DNA of 64,000 nucleotides from an uncultured Rhizobium sp. Lineage in GTDB: Bacteria > Pseudomonadota > Alphaproteobacteria > Rhizobiales > Rhizobiaceae. The stretch's first letter is position 1. Every line of letters starts with the position of its first letter. The stretch spans positions 16,892-80,891 of the forward strand of contig CAMFIF010000018.1 in NCBI GenBank assembly GCA_945952415.1, given 5' to 3'. A model generated the notes under the pieces. That model did not search any database. It saw only the letters and a program-made list of their open reading frames with translations, and was not told the origin of the DNA. The translations under genes were made by a program, and so were the position numbers. Positions 17,465 to 27,102 of this stretch are shown here, one piece after another.

Positions 17465-19559
17465 GAATATGGCCTCCCTCCACGGGTTCAAGTTCCAGAA
17501 GCAGCCCGCTTTCGGGCCGAAGCATTGGCAAGGGCAGGCCCGCCTGCCGCAGTGCGGCCAGGCTGAAGGTCAGCTCGCCCGAAAGCAGGCGTTCCTGCCC
17601 TTCGGATATCCGGATGAAATCCGGTTTCGCCGGATGGATCGCCGCAACCCGCCAGCGCCTTTTGTCTCCGGCATCGACGGGCAGGGTGAGGGGTGGCGGC
17701 TGTTCGCCGACCATTTGCGGCCCCTGGGCCACGAAGGCGACGATGCGCTCATCCGCCGCCGCGCCCCATACATGGCGCCCATCGACCGGCTCCAGCAGAA
17801 ATTGCCGTCCGGGCGCGTGGAGGAGCGGGCGAAGCCGCTTGTGGGTTTCGATCCAGGATTTCAGTTCCGCCCGCTCGTCGCCGGAAAGCGTCAGCGGATT
17901 CAGTTCCACGCCGAGGTGATAGGCGAGCGCCACCACCGCCCGGAACGAAAGGGTCAGGCGGCGGTGCGTCTGGTGATTGGGAGAGGCCGATATATGCGCG
18001 CCGAGGATTTCCGGTGGCAGGAAGCGGCGGGCACCGCGCTGGATTTCCAGCCTTTCGAGCGCATCCGTGCAATCGGAGGTCCAGACGCGGTGGGTGTGAC
18101 GAAGCACGCCGAAATCGATCCGGCCGCCGCCAGAGGCGCAGGATTCGATTTCCACATGGGGGAAGGCTTGCCTGATACGGGCCATCAGGCGGTAGACCGC
18201 GCGGGTCTGCGCGGTGGTTACCGCCCGGCCGTCCGCGCCGCCTGCATGGGTGAGGTCCCGGTTCATGTCCCATTTCACGTAGGAGACGGGAAGATCGGAA
18301 AGCACGGCCGCAAGGGAGCTGAAGAGGTGGTCGGATACATCCTGTCGGGTCAGGTCCAGCACCAGCTGGTTGCGCGACAGGAGAAGAGGGCGTCCCTTCA
18401 CCTGCAGCACCCAGTCCGGATGGGCAGCATGGAGTTCTGAGCGGGGATTGACCATTTCCGGCTCGAACCAGATGCCGAATTCCATGCCGCGCGCAACGAC
18501 ATGGTCGGCCAGCGGCTTCAGCCCGTCCGGATACTTCCGGCGGTCGATGAACCAGTCCCCGAGGCTCGACGTATCGTCGTCGCGCCTGCCGAACCAGCCA
18601 TCGTCAAGCACGAAACGCTCGATGCCGAGATCGGCGGCGGCATCAGCCTGCGCCATCAGGTCCTCGGGCCGGTGATCGAAATAATTGCCTTCCCATGTGT
18701 TGAGCGTCACGGGGCGGGGGCGCATGGCGCCACCGGGCCAGTCCATCAGCTCCTCGCGGACGAAGGCGTGGAAGGCTGCACTGTCGAGGCCCGCATGGGC
18801 GACCGGGCTCTCATGGGTTTCGCCGGGAGCAAGACGGATTTCGCCGGGCTCGAAAAGCGCGCCGAGATGGACCAGCCGGCGCCCGTCATCCAGACGGTCG
18901 ATGGCAATCACGTGATTGCCGCTCCAGCCGAGATGAAAGCCGATGCGCTCTTCTCCCGCGGCCAGGAAGAAGAAGGGGAACCGGTCATGGGAGGTGCGAC
19001 CGCGCCGGCTTTCCTGCAGCCAGAGGCCATCGGAAAGCAGCGTGGAACGGCTCTGGAACTCGCGGCCCCACATGCCGGTGAAATAGTCGAGCCGGGCTTC
19101 GCCTGCGGGGAGCACAAAGCTTGCGGCCATCAGCCGGTCGATCGTGTAGGGGGCGGCACCCTGATTGGTCAGCGCGGTCCGCATGGAAAGAAGGCCGGTC
19201 GGGCTTGCGCTGATCGTGATGCGGATGCCGATCTCCGCGACCGGATCGCGGGCCTCGAGAACCGTTTCTTCACCCTCCGTCGTCACGGACCAGCCGGTGA
19301 AATCGAGGAGGAAGTCGCGGCCCTCGCGGTGGCCTGAAATCGCCGGCCAGCCGAAGAAGCCGAGGCCGCCCGTGGGCAGAAGGACGGCGGAGGGCACGGC
19401 CTCGTCCATGCCGTTGATGCGGCTCGAGCGCGGGGCTTCCGGCCAGAATTCGGGGGCAGCCGCATCCCGGCCGAAGGCGAGGATTTCCGGCATGCCTCGT
19501 TCCGGCAGGCCGAGCGCGAGACCAAGGGCTGCGGCGCGGAGGGTAAGAACCTGGGTCAT
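17457..19559 (-). CDS. GH36 alpha-galactosidase
   Basis: This 700-residue cytoplasmic enzyme releases alpha-galactose from melibiose, raffinose and related oligosaccharides. It has an N-terminal beta-sandwich domain and a central barrel with [21 protein letters not shown], the nucleophile Asp431 (in [12 protein letters not shown]) and the acid/base Asp496 (in [12 protein letters not shown], where the family usually has SDNTDA). CASGGGRID is also diagnostic. The start at 19559 overlaps the permease stop as ATGA. Position inside the transporter operon gives a direct import-and-cleave route. Confidence 0.93.
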   Translation of the reverse strand: MTQVLTLRAAALGLALGLPERGMPEILAFGRDAAAPEFWPEAPRSSRINGMDEAVPSAVLLPTGGLGFFGWPAISGHREGRDFLLDFTGWSVTTEGEETVLEARDPVAEIGIRITISASPTGLLSMRTALTNQGAAPYTIDRLMAASFVLPAGEARLDYFTGMWGREFQSRSTLLSDGLWLQESRRGRTSHDRFPFFFLAAGEERIGFHLGWSGNHVIAIDRLDDGRRLVHLGALFEPGEIRLAPGETHESPVAHAGLDSAAFHAFVREELMDWPGGAMRPRPVTLNTWEGNYFDHRPEDLMAQADAAADLGIERFVLDDGWFGRRDDDTSSLGDWFIDRRKYPDGLKPLADHVVARGMEFGIWFEPEMVNPRSELHAAHPDWVLQVKGRPLLLSRNQLVLDLTRQDVSDHLFSSLAAVLSDLPVSYVKWDMNRDLTHAGGADGRAVTTAQTRAVYRLMARIRQAFPHVEIESCASGGGRIDFGVLRHTHRVWTSDCTDALERLEIQRGARRFLPPEILGAHISASPNHQTHRRLTLSFRAVVALAYHLGVELNPLTLSGDERAELKSWIETHKRLRPLLHAPGRQFLLEPVDGRHVWGAAADERIVAFVAQGPQMVGEQPPPLTLPVDAGDKRRWRVAAIHPAKPDFIRISEGQERLLSGELTFSLAALRQAGLPLPMLRPESGLLLELEPVEGGHIHG

Positions 19560-20407
19560 CCCTTGGTCGCTCCGAGCGTGAGGCCTGCAATGAAGTGCTT
19601 CTGCATCAGGAAGAACATCAGGACCGGCGGCAGGGCGGCCACGATGGAGCCCGCCGATACGAGGTGCCATGCGGCCACCCACTGGCCGTTCAGCGAATTA
19701 AGCCCGGCGGTGACCGGCATGGCCGACTGGCCCTGGACCAGCACGGTTGCCCAGAAATAATCGTTCCAGACGAAGGTGAAGATCAGAACCGAGAGGGCGG
19801 CGATGGCCGGCCGCATCAGGGGCAGGACCACATGGAGGAAGATCCGCCATTCGCTGACCCCTTCCACCCGGGCGGATTCAATCAGCGCGAAGGGCAGGCC
19901 CTTGATGAAATTGCGCATGAAGAGCGTGCAGAAGCCGGTCTGGAAAGCGACATGGAACAGCACGAGTCCGGTCACCGTGTCATAGAGGCCGAGCTTCAGC
20001 GTCAGGTCGCGCACCGGCACCATGAGGATCTGGAAGGGAATGAAATTGCCGGCGACGAAGAGGAAGAAGAGCGCCAGATTGCCCTTGAACCGGTAGACGG
20101 CCAGGGCAAAGCCGGCAAGGCAGGAAAGGCCCACCGCACCGATGACGGTCGGTATGGTGATCTTGAAGGAATTCAGGATGTAGGTGCCGATGGGCGAATC
20201 CCGGAAGACGGCCTTGTAGTTTTCCACCCCGGCAAAACTCGAGGGAATGCCGAAGTAATTGCCGGCGGCGAGGTCGCCCGAGGGCCGCACCGAGGTGACG
20301 GCCACACCCAGCAGCGGCAGAAGCCAGATGACGAGCGCAATCGGCAGGATGATCTGGTAGGCGGCGGATGCCAGCGGACCGGATTTCTGGACGGGTGTCG
20401 GAAACAT
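19556..20407 (-). CDS. CUT1 sugar ABC transporter permease (MalG-like)
   Basis: This 283-residue inner-membrane permease has six predicted helices. The EAA coupling loop reads ESARVEGVSEWRIFLHVVLP near residue 190. The long periplasmic loop after the first helix (SSFAGVENYKAVF) is typical of MalG-type subunits. Its start overlaps the MalF-like stop by four bases, and its stop overlaps the alpha-galactosidase start. Confidence 0.93.
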   Translation of the reverse strand: MFPTPVQKSGPLASAAYQIILPIALVIWLLPLLGVAVTSVRPSGDLAAGNYFGIPSSFAGVENYKAVFRDSPIGTYILNSFKITIPTVIGAVGLSCLAGFALAVYRFKGNLALFFLFVAGNFIPFQILMVPVRDLTLKLGLYDTVTGLVLFHVAFQTGFCTLFMRNFIKGLPFALIESARVEGVSEWRIFLHVVLPLMRPAIAALSVLIFTFVWNDYFWATVLVQGQSAMPVTAGLNSLNGQWVAAWHLVSAGSIVAALPPVLMFFLMQKHFIAGLTLGATKG

Positions 20408-21315
20408 CAGGAATTCCTTTCCTGCCGGAACATGCGAACCAGGAAGATGCTGATGAAGACCATCATGATGACGAAGAGGACGACGGCAATCGCAGCGCCA
20501 TAGCCCATCCGGTAGCCATATTCGGAGAGCGCCTGCTCATACATGTAGAAGGACAGCACCCGGCTCGATCCATAGGGGCCACCGGCCGTCATGACCGAGA
20601 CGAGGTCGAAGGAGCGGAGCGCGCCGATGACTGTCACGACGAGGGCGATGAAGGTTGCGGGCCGGAGCTGCGGCAGGACGATGTTCCAGAAGAGCCGGAA
20701 GCCCCGCGCGCCATCCATGCGGCCCGCCTCGATCTGCTCCGGATTGATGTTGTTGAGGCCGGTTAGATAGAGAATCATGCAATAGGCGATCTGCGGCCAG
20801 AGACCGGCGGCGATGATGCCATAGGTGACATAACGCTCATCGGCGAGAACGGCGATTTCCGTGCCGGTGAGAGTCTTGATCAGGGTCGACAGCAGGCCGA
20901 AATCCGGAGCGTAGAACCAGGTGAAGATCAGGCCTACGACTACCTGGCTGATGACGAAGGGGAAGAAGAAGAGCGACTTGTAAAGCCTAATGCCGGCGAC
21001 CGTCTGGTTCAGGAACAGCGCGATGGCAAGTCCTGCGGGGACGGCCAGTAGATAGAGCACCAGCCAGAGGATGTTGTTCCAGAGCGAGGTGTAGAAGGCT
21101 TCATCCTGGAAAAGCTCGATATAGTTGCCGAAGCCGATCCAGGTTTTCGGCCCAAGCCCATCCCAATCCTCGAAGCTGATCCAGATCGACTGGAAGATCG
21201 GCAGGATGACATAGACCAGGAACATCAGGATGCCCGGCGCCAGGAAAAGCCAGGGCGCCCATTGGCGCTGGTTTCGCTTCCAGAAACCGGAAGCGGTGGA
21301 CCCGTTGCTCATCAT
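20407..21315 (-). CDS. CUT1 sugar ABC transporter permease (MalF-like)
   Basis: This protein of about 302 residues has a cytoplasmic N-terminus, six membrane helices and the EAA loop EAGRMDGARGFRLFWNIVLP near residue 210. It pairs with the MalG-like subunit. AGGGG precedes tandem ATG codons at 21315 and 21312; either may be used. An upstream hairpin separates it from the binding-protein gene, which is likely to be expressed at a higher level. Confidence 0.92.
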   Translation of the reverse strand: MMSNGSTASGFWKRNQRQWAPWLFLAPGILMFLVYVILPIFQSIWISFEDWDGLGPKTWIGFGNYIELFQDEAFYTSLWNNILWLVLYLLAVPAGLAIALFLNQTVAGIRLYKSLFFFPFVISQVVVGLIFTWFYAPDFGLLSTLIKTLTGTEIAVLADERYVTYGIIAAGLWPQIAYCMILYLTGLNNINPEQIEAGRMDGARGFRLFWNIVLPQLRPATFIALVVTVIGALRSFDLVSVMTAGGPYGSSRVLSFYMYEQALSEYGYRMGYGAAIAVVLFVIMMVFISIFLVRMFRQERNS

Positions 21316-21343
21316 CGTATCCCCTGAATATGCGCATGAAGGT

Positions 21344-21374
21344 GCTGCCGGATGAAGAGGTACCATCCGGCAGC
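21344..21374 (-). other. Stem-loop between sugar-binding-protein and permease genes
   Basis: GCTGCCGGATG and CATCCGGCAGC form a perfect 11-bp stem with a nine-base loop in the 80-bp gap after the binding-protein stop. No T-run follows. It probably stabilises the binding-protein part of the transcript. Confidence 0.7.
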
Positions 21375-21395
21375 GGCTGGTCTACAGGAGGAGGA

Positions 21396-22625
21396 TCACT
21401 TGTAGACGCGGGCCCTTACCTTTTCGAGCTTGGCCAGGATGTCATCCACCTTGTCCGGCTTGACCATGAATTCCTGGAAGCCTTCCATGCCGGCCTTGGC
21501 CATGTCGGCCGGGGCGTCGCGATCATAGAACTGGGCAAGCGCATAGGCCTTGGAGAGCATGGTGAAGCCTGCATCGAGGAACTTGTCGGAGGGCTTGGCC
21601 GCCTTGTTGTTGACGGGCAGCTGGCCGAGCGTCGCGTTCATCTTCGCCTGGGCTTCGGGCGAGGCGAGATAGGCGAGGAACTTCTTCGCATCTTCCTTGT
21701 TCTTGGCGCCCGAGGGGATGTGGAACGTATCGGTGGGGGCTTCTTCGGCCATCGGCAGGCCGGCGGTGATCTCGGGGAACTGCAGGAAGCCGATCTGGTC
21801 TTCCTTCAGGCCGCCATCCTTCATCGGCGCGACGGCGAAATTGCCCATCAGATACATGGCCGCCTTGCCCTGGACGAATTGCGGGATCGCATCCTGCCAG
21901 TCCAGCGCCGCGTGGTTTTCGAGGAAATAGCCCGGCTTGACCAGCTCGGCCCACTTGTCGAAGACCGCCTTTACCTTGGGATCGGTGTAGGGAACCTTGC
22001 CCGAGGTCAGATCCATATGGAATTCATAGCCGTTGACGCGCAGGTCCAGATAGTCGAACCAGCCGCCCGTCGGCCAGAGCGCCTTGGTGCCGATGGCAAA
22101 GGGGGTGATGCCAGCGGCCTTCAGCTTTTCGCAGGCAGCCAGAAGCTCGGCCCAGGTCTTCGGCGGCTCGATGCCCTTGTCCTTGAAGATATCGGCGCGG
22201 TAATAGATGCCCCACTGGTAGTAGGTATAGGGCACGCCCCACTTCTTGCCGTCGATGGTCATGGACGCGGATGCGGACTTCAGCTGCTCGTCGAGGCCGT
22301 TGGCCTGCCAGACATCGCTCACATCCTCGAAAAGGCCGGCCTTGACGAAGGGCTCCATGCGATTGCCCGCATACCAGGCGGCCACGTCAGGCGCATCGGC
22401 GGTGAGGAAGTTGCGGATTGCTGACTTGTAGCCCTCGTGGTCGAAATTGTTCCACTTGACGGTAATGCCCGGGTTCTTGGCCTGGAAATCGGCAATCAAT
22501 TCTTCCATGGCCTTCTTCGGTGCCGGATCGGACTGGTCCGAATTCAGGACGATTTCGCCCGCAAAGGCGGAGCCTGCCAGCATGGAGCCAAGCGCAAATG
22601 CACTGAATGTCTTCAAAACGGTCAT
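21396..22625 (-). CDS. CUT1 sugar ABC transporter substrate-binding protein (galactoside type)
   Basis: This 409-residue periplasmic protein has a Sec signal peptide (FALGSMLAGSAFAGE, cleavage near residue 22). The mature part has the family 1 solute-binding fold, with the PEAQAKMNATLGQLPVNN segment common near the C-terminus of CUT1 binding proteins. GGGAGG lies five bases before the ATG at 22625. As first gene of the operon it defines the substrate; the alpha- and beta-galactosidases downstream point to galacto-oligosaccharides. The exact sugar cannot be read from the sequence. Confidence 0.9.
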   Translation of the reverse strand: MTVLKTFSAFALGSMLAGSAFAGEIVLNSDQSDPAPKKAMEELIADFQAKNPGITVKWNNFDHEGYKSAIRNFLTADAPDVAAWYAGNRMEPFVKAGLFEDVSDVWQANGLDEQLKSASASMTIDGKKWGVPYTYYQWGIYYRADIFKDKGIEPPKTWAELLAACEKLKAAGITPFAIGTKALWPTGGWFDYLDLRVNGYEFHMDLTSGKVPYTDPKVKAVFDKWAELVKPGYFLENHAALDWQDAIPQFVQGKAAMYLMGNFAVAPMKDGGLKEDQIGFLQFPEITAGLPMAEEAPTDTFHIPSGAKNKEDAKKFLAYLASPEAQAKMNATLGQLPVNNKAAKPSDKFLDAGFTMLSKAYALAQFYDRDAPADMAKAGMEGFQEFMVKPDKVDDILAKLEKVRARVYK

Positions 22626-22783
22626 GTAATCCTCCCTGACCAAAATCGCGGGTAGAGCCCGCCTCCGCGCAACTCTCCCTTACGCGATGATGGATCATGG
22701 CGCCCGGCGCGCTCCGATTTCTACCGCCCTTGCAATATTCAATTCCGGTATCCTAAGATCGGTGGGCAAAGAGGAGGGGAAGC

Positions 22784-23689
22784 GTGACCGCTGAAGACGA
22801 ATCCGTTCCGGTGCATGAGGGCCCGACGCGCCACCCGCTGGTGGTTTTCGGCGATCACCGTTTCTGCGCCGGCGAGCGGCTGGAAGTGCGCCGCATGAGC
22901 GGGCCGCACATGCACAGCCAGGTGGAAATCAACTTCATGCTGGAGGGTGGCATCACCTACTGGTTCGACGGGCGCCATCTGCAGATTTCGGCGGGCCAGC
23001 TCTGCCTCTTCTGGGGCATGGTCCCCCATCAGGTGGTGGAGGTGACGAAGCCCGCCCAGTTCGTCTGCCTCTATGTGCCGATGTCGGTGCTGGTCAACCT
23101 GCATGGCTTGGCGGAATTTCGCGATGCCGTTTTCCGCGGCGGGCTGGTGGAGGCCCTCAATCTGAGGCCCCATGACCGGGACGTGTTTCTCGGCTGGCGC
23201 GACGAGCTTCTGGCGGGCGATCCGGAAATGGAGCAGATCGTGCGCGACGAGCTGGTCGCCCGCATCCGCCGGATCGGCCGGGAAGGGTGGCGCGACCTGC
23301 GCGAACAGGGCTCGGCCATTGCGGTCTCGCGCCATCACGATCCCGACCGCCTGCCCAAGGTGGAGCGGATGCTGCGCTATATTGCCGAACATGCGCTCGG
23401 GCCGATTTCGGTGGAGGATGTGGGGGAGGCGGCGGGGCTCCATCCCAATTATGCCATGAGCATCTTCAAGAAGATGGTGGGCCTGACGGTCAACCAGGCC
23501 ATCACCCGCCATCGGCTGGATACGGCCCAGTCGCTTCTGATTTCCTCCGACCTGCCGATTGCCTCCGTCGCCTTCGAAAGCGGCTTCGGTTCGCTTTCCC
23601 GCTTCTACGAGGCTTTCGAGAGCCGCTTTGCTACCACGCCGGCCAAATACCGGAGCGGTTTCGGCGTGGCGGCTTCCCGGCCGGCCTGA
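22784..23689 (+). CDS. AraC-family regulator, divergent from the galactoside operon
   Basis: This 301-residue regulator has an N-terminal cupin sensor domain (HMHSQVEINFMLEGG near residue 45) and a C-terminal double helix-turn-helix (VGEAAGLHPNYAMSIFKK, then SVAFESGFGSLSRFYEAFE). The layout resembles MelR, the melibiose activator. It starts with GTG at 22784, supported by GAGGAGGGGA five to thirteen bases upstream. The 158-bp divergent intergenic region should hold its operators; TTGCAATATTCAA near 22730 is the only dyad-like element I saw there. Confidence 0.88.
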   Translation: MTAEDESVPVHEGPTRHPLVVFGDHRFCAGERLEVRRMSGPHMHSQVEINFMLEGGITYWFDGRHLQISAGQLCLFWGMVPHQVVEVTKPAQFVCLYVPMSVLVNLHGLAEFRDAVFRGGLVEALNLRPHDRDVFLGWRDELLAGDPEMEQIVRDELVARIRRIGREGWRDLREQGSAIAVSRHHDPDRLPKVERMLRYIAEHALGPISVEDVGEAAGLHPNYAMSIFKKMVGLTVNQAITRHRLDTAQSLLISSDLPIASVAFESGFGSLSRFYEAFESRFATTPAKYRSGFGVAASRPA

Positions 23690-23696
23690 GGCGTCC

Positions 23697-24395
23697 TTAT
23701 TGCAGCACGACGATGCGGGCGTGGTAGGGCACGCGCTCGTAAAGGTCGATCACGTCCTGGTTCAGCATCCGCACGCAGCCCGAAGAAACGGCCTTGCCGA
23801 TCGAGCGCCAGTCCGGATTGCCGTGAAGGCGATAGAGCGTATCCTGGCCGTTCTGGAAGATGTAAAGCGCGCGGGCGCCGAGCGGGTTGGTGACGCCCGG
23901 GTCCATGCCGCCATTTTCGATGGAATAGCGGGCAAGCTCCGGCTGACGGGCCACCATTTCCCGCGGCGGCTTCCAGCGCGGCCATTTCTGCCGCCAGTGA
24001 ATGATGCCCTCGCCCTGCCAGGCAAAGCCCTCGCGGCCGATGCCGACGCCATAGCGCATGGCTGTGCCGCCGGGTTCCACCACGTAAAGAAGGCGCTCCG
24101 GCGTGTTGACGACGACGGTGCCGGGCGCCTCGCCCGTGGGATCGGGCACGCGCTGGCGGTAATATTTCGGGTCCATCTTCTCGTAAGGAATGGCCGGAAT
24201 GATATGGCCGTCATCGACCACCTCGCCATACATGGCATCGAGTTCCGGATCGACCGGCGCGACCACGGGCCTTTCGGCAAATTGCGGGATGGGAGGCTGG
24301 GCGACCGGCCGGTAGGTGGTGCAGCCGGCAAGAGCGCCGGTGAGGGAGAGGGAACCCAGGAGGAAGGTCCGTCTGGACAGGGGCGAGGTGTTCAT
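23697..24395 (-). CDS. L,D-transpeptidase (YkuD) lipoprotein
   Basis: This protein of about 232 residues has a Tat-like signal (SRRTFLLGS) ending in a lipobox LAGC with Cys25 as the lipid anchor. The YkuD catalytic motif is split as LHGNPDWRSIGK and SSGCVRMLNQD near the C-terminus, with the nucleophilic cysteine in SGCVR. Such enzymes make 3-3 peptidoglycan cross-links or attach outer-membrane proteins to peptidoglycan, and rhizobia carry many paralogues. An in-frame ATG at 24410 is an alternative start; neither has a strong ribosome-binding site. Confidence 0.88.
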   Translation of the reverse strand: MNTSPLSRRTFLLGSLSLTGALAGCTTYRPVAQPPIPQFAERPVVAPVDPELDAMYGEVVDDGHIIPAIPYEKMDPKYYRQRVPDPTGEAPGTVVVNTPERLLYVVEPGGTAMRYGVGIGREGFAWQGEGIIHWRQKWPRWKPPREMVARQPELARYSIENGGMDPGVTNPLGARALYIFQNGQDTLYRLHGNPDWRSIGKAVSSGCVRMLNQDVIDLYERVPYHARIVVLQ

Positions 24396-24759
24396 GAAAA
24401 TCGTACTCATGCAAAGGAGAAAAGGCGCGGCACTGCGCGGTTGAAGAAACCGCAATGGAACGCGCGAAGCCGCCACAAGTTTGGCCCAAGGGTGGCGAAA
24501 GCCCCAATTTTCGCCGCCTTCTTCCCGGCTGTTGCCGGAAGGACACGCTTCGCTTGCACCACTGTGCAAAAATGGACGAATGCCATTTGCCAGATCGGCC
24601 CGAAGGGCTTACACCTTCGCCCGTCATCTGCCGCCTTCGTCCGCGGCACGTAAGCGTTAACGTCACTCAACGCGCATGATCGAACGGGTCTCCGTTCCGG
24701 TCTGCGCGGAGCATGTTTCCCTGCAGGCCCGAGCGGGGCCGATTACAGGGATATGACCC
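24396..24759. other. 364-bp divergent intergenic region
   Basis: The stretch between the L,D-transpeptidase and the siderophore-interacting protein holds no convincing open frame, RNA gene or repeat. It must contain both divergent promoters. I did not find a clear iron box in it by eye. Confidence 0.5.
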
Positions 24760-25527
24760 ATGACGACTGAGACCCCCTCCCATTCCATCGCCGACCCCGA
24801 TATTCGCCGCATCCGCCATGAGCTGCGCCGCCGGGTGCTGGACGTGCTCTCCGTCGAGGACGTGACGCCGGCCATGCGTCGGATCGTGCTTGGCGGCGAG
24901 GATCTCGCCGATTTCGAAAGCGCCGGCTTCGACGACCATGTGAAGCTCTTTCTTCCCGGCGCGGACGGGCAGGAGGCGATGCGGGACTATACGCCCCGGC
25001 GCTTCGACCGGGATGGCCGCCGGCTGACGCTCGACTTCGTGCTGCATGATGCGGGTCCGGCAACGGCCTTTGCGCGGGCTGCGCGGCCGGGCGATATTCT
25101 GTCGATCGGCGGACCGCGCGGCTCGGCGGTGATCGGATCCTCCGTCCGGCGCTTCCTGCTGGTCGGCGACGAGACCGCGCTTCCCGCAATCGGCCGCTTC
25201 ATCGAGGAGGCCCGGCCCGATACTGTGATCGAGGCCCATGTGCTGGTAACGGGTGCGGCTGAGGAGCAGCGGTTTGGGACGGCAGCGCAGCTTCAGCTGG
25301 TTTACCACCATGCGGCGGCGGACCAGGCGGCGCGGGCAGCCCTTCTTCTAAGGGCCATCGGGCCGGATCACGGCCCGGAGCCACGCTTTGCCTGGATTGC
25401 AGCGGAAGCATCGGTTGCAAGGGCCGTGCGCACCCATCTCGTCGAGACTTGCGGTCATCCGCTCGCCTGGCTCAAATCCTCCGGCTACTGGGTCGAGGGT
25501 CTGGCCAATGCTTCGGAAAAAGGGTGA
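24760..25527 (+). CDS. Siderophore-interacting protein (ViuB-type ferric-siderophore reductase)
   Basis: This 255-residue flavoprotein releases iron from internalised ferric siderophores by reduction. The FAD-binding motif RDYTPRRFD near residue 85 is the family's RxYTxR sequence. GDILSIGGPRGS, LLVGDETALPAI and the C-terminal SGYWVEG mark the NAD(P)H-binding half. No siderophore synthesis or uptake gene is adjacent, so it serves a system encoded elsewhere. A bidirectional terminator follows. Confidence 0.9.
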   Translation: MTTETPSHSIADPDIRRIRHELRRRVLDVLSVEDVTPAMRRIVLGGEDLADFESAGFDDHVKLFLPGADGQEAMRDYTPRRFDRDGRRLTLDFVLHDAGPATAFARAARPGDILSIGGPRGSAVIGSSVRRFLLVGDETALPAIGRFIEEARPDTVIEAHVLVTGAAEEQRFGTAAQLQLVYHHAAADQAARAALLLRAIGPDHGPEPRFAWIAAEASVARAVRTHLVETCGHPLAWLKSSGYWVEGLANASEKG

Positions 25528-25535
25528 ACAAGCCA

Positions 25536-25567
25536 GAAAGGCCAGCGCCTCCCGGCGCCGGCCTTTC
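25536..25567. terminator. Bidirectional terminator between convergent genes
   Basis: GAAAGGCC and GGCCTTTC form the outer stem, with GCGCC and GGCGC forming the inner stem around one mismatch. It lies between the siderophore protein and the amino-acid ABC ATPase, which converge. Confidence 0.7.
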
Positions 25568-25590
25568 CCAAAGCAGGTTGCCTTGTGAGA

Positions 25591-26346
25591 TCAGAGGCCC
25601 TGCGCCGCATGGATCGAGGCGATGAAACGCTTCGTCCGTTCCGATCGGGGCGTCTGGAAGATTTCCGCGGAGGGGCCGGTTTCGACGATCTGGCCGGCTT
25701 CGAGGAAGACCACATGATCGGCGATCCGCGAGGCGAGGCGGAGATCATGGGTGGCCATGACCATGGTGGTGCCCTCCCGGGCGAGCGCTCCCAGCACATC
25801 CACCACTTCCTGCGAGAGTTCGGGATCGAGCGCGGAAGTGGGTTCGTCGCAGAGAAGCACCCGGGGAGAGGGGGCAAGCGCCCGAGCAATCGCCACGCGC
25901 TGCTGCTGGCCGCCCGAGAGCGAACCCGGCCAGGCATCGGCCTTGTGGGCCATATCGACCTTTTCCAGAAGCTCAAGCGCCCGGGCACGAGCCTTCTCCT
26001 TCGGCCAGCCGAGCACGGTCACCAGCCCTTCCATCACATTTTCGATGGCGGTGCGGTGCGGGAAGAGCTGAAAGTTCTGGAACACCATGCCAGTTTGCAG
26101 GCGCAGGCGGCGGATGTCTTTCCAGCCGGGCCTCTGGCCGGCGGCAAAGCTCAAGCTTTCCGTTCCGATGCGGATGGTGCCGGCCTGGGGGATTTCCAGC
26201 AGGTTGATGCAGCGCAGAAGCGTGCTCTTGCCACCGCCGGAAGGGCCGATCAGGGCGGTGACGCTGCCTTCCGGTATGCGCAGGCTGATATGCTTGAGGA
26301 TGACGGCCTCGCCGAAGCGCTTTTCGAGATTTGAAATTTCGATCAT
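25591..26346 (-). CDS. Polar amino-acid (cystine-type) ABC transporter ATP-binding protein
   Basis: This 251-residue PAAT-family ATPase has a Walker A GPSGGGKST near residue 33, the signature SLSGGQQQRVAIARAL, a Walker B VLLCDEPTSALD and the switch histidine in MATHDLRLA. It energises the import system formed with the permease and binding protein just upstream. The start overlaps the permease stop by four bases. Confidence 0.92.
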   Translation of the reverse strand: MIEISNLEKRFGEAVILKHISLRIPEGSVTALIGPSGGGKSTLLRCINLLEIPQAGTIRIGTESLSFAAGQRPGWKDIRRLRLQTGMVFQNFQLFPHRTAIENVMEGLVTVLGWPKEKARARALELLEKVDMAHKADAWPGSLSGGQQQRVAIARALAPSPRVLLCDEPTSALDPELSQEVVDVLGALAREGTTMVMATHDLRLASRIADHVVFLEAGQIVETGPSAEIFQTPRSERTKRFIASIHAAQGL

Positions 26347-27023
26347 CGATTGGCCTCCAGCATGCCGCCATAGCGGGCGAAACGGGCTTCCAGCCGCACC
26401 TGCAGCGCCGAAAGCACAGAGCTCATCACCAGATAGATCAGCGCCGCCTCTATATAGAGGATCAACGGCTCATAGGTGGTGGCGACGATGCGCTGGGCCG
26501 ACTGGAAGAGTTCCGGCACGGTGATGGCGGCGGCGAGCGAGGTATCCTTCACCAGCGAGATGAAGGTGTTGGAAAGCGGCGGCACCGCAACGCGCGCCGC
26601 CTGCGGCAGGATGGTGCGCGTCATGGCCTGCCGCCAGGTCATGCCGATGGAGTAGGCCGCCTCCCATTGGCCACGGGGCACGGAGGAGATGACGGCGCGG
26701 ATGATTTCCGAGGAATAGGCCCCGATGTTCAGCGTGAAGCCGATGAGGGCCGCCGGGAAGGCATCGAGCAGGATGCCGATGCTGGGCAGGCCGTAGAAGA
26801 TCACGAAAAGCTGCACCAGAAGCGGTGTGCCGCGGATGATCCAGACATAGAAGCGCGCGACGGCGACGAGCGGAGCGGGACCGAAAAGGCGGGCAATCGC
26901 GGTTGCGAGCCCGAGGGTAAGGCCGAGTACGAAGGAAATCAGCGTCAGGGGAATGGTGAAGGTCAAACCCGCCAGAAGCAATGTGGGCAGCGAGTCGATC
27001 ATCAGTTGGAGCCAGTGGGGCAC
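26343..27023 (-). CDS. Polar amino-acid ABC transporter permease
   Basis: This 226-residue permease is of the HisM/TcyL type and has about five membrane segments. Landmarks are RGTPLLVQLFVIFYGLP near residue 64 and the EAA loop EAAYSIGMTWRQAMTRTILP near residue 120. Only one permease gene is present, so the transporter probably works with a homodimer, as cystine and some glutamine systems do. Confidence 0.92.
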   Translation of the reverse strand: MPHWLQLMIDSLPTLLLAGLTFTIPLTLISFVLGLTLGLATAIARLFGPAPLVAVARFYVWIIRGTPLLVQLFVIFYGLPSIGILLDAFPAALIGFTLNIGAYSSEIIRAVISSVPRGQWEAAYSIGMTWRQAMTRTILPQAARVAVPPLSNTFISLVKDTSLAAAITVPELFQSAQRIVATTYEPLILYIEAALIYLVMSSVLSALQVRLEARFARYGGMLEANR

Positions 27024-27044
27024 GGGCGTGGTCCTTCAAGCGGA

Positions 27045-27069
27045 ATGCCCGGCATGGCTTGCCGGGCAT
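27045..27069 (-). other. Stem-loop between amino-acid-binding-protein and permease genes
   Basis: ATGCCCGGCA and TGCCGGGCAT form a perfect 10-bp stem around a five-base loop in the gap after the binding-protein stop. No T-run follows. Probably an mRNA stabiliser. Confidence 0.68.
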
Positions 27070-27102
27070 GTCGTAATGCGGGGAGGGAACGGATGGTTCC
27101 GC

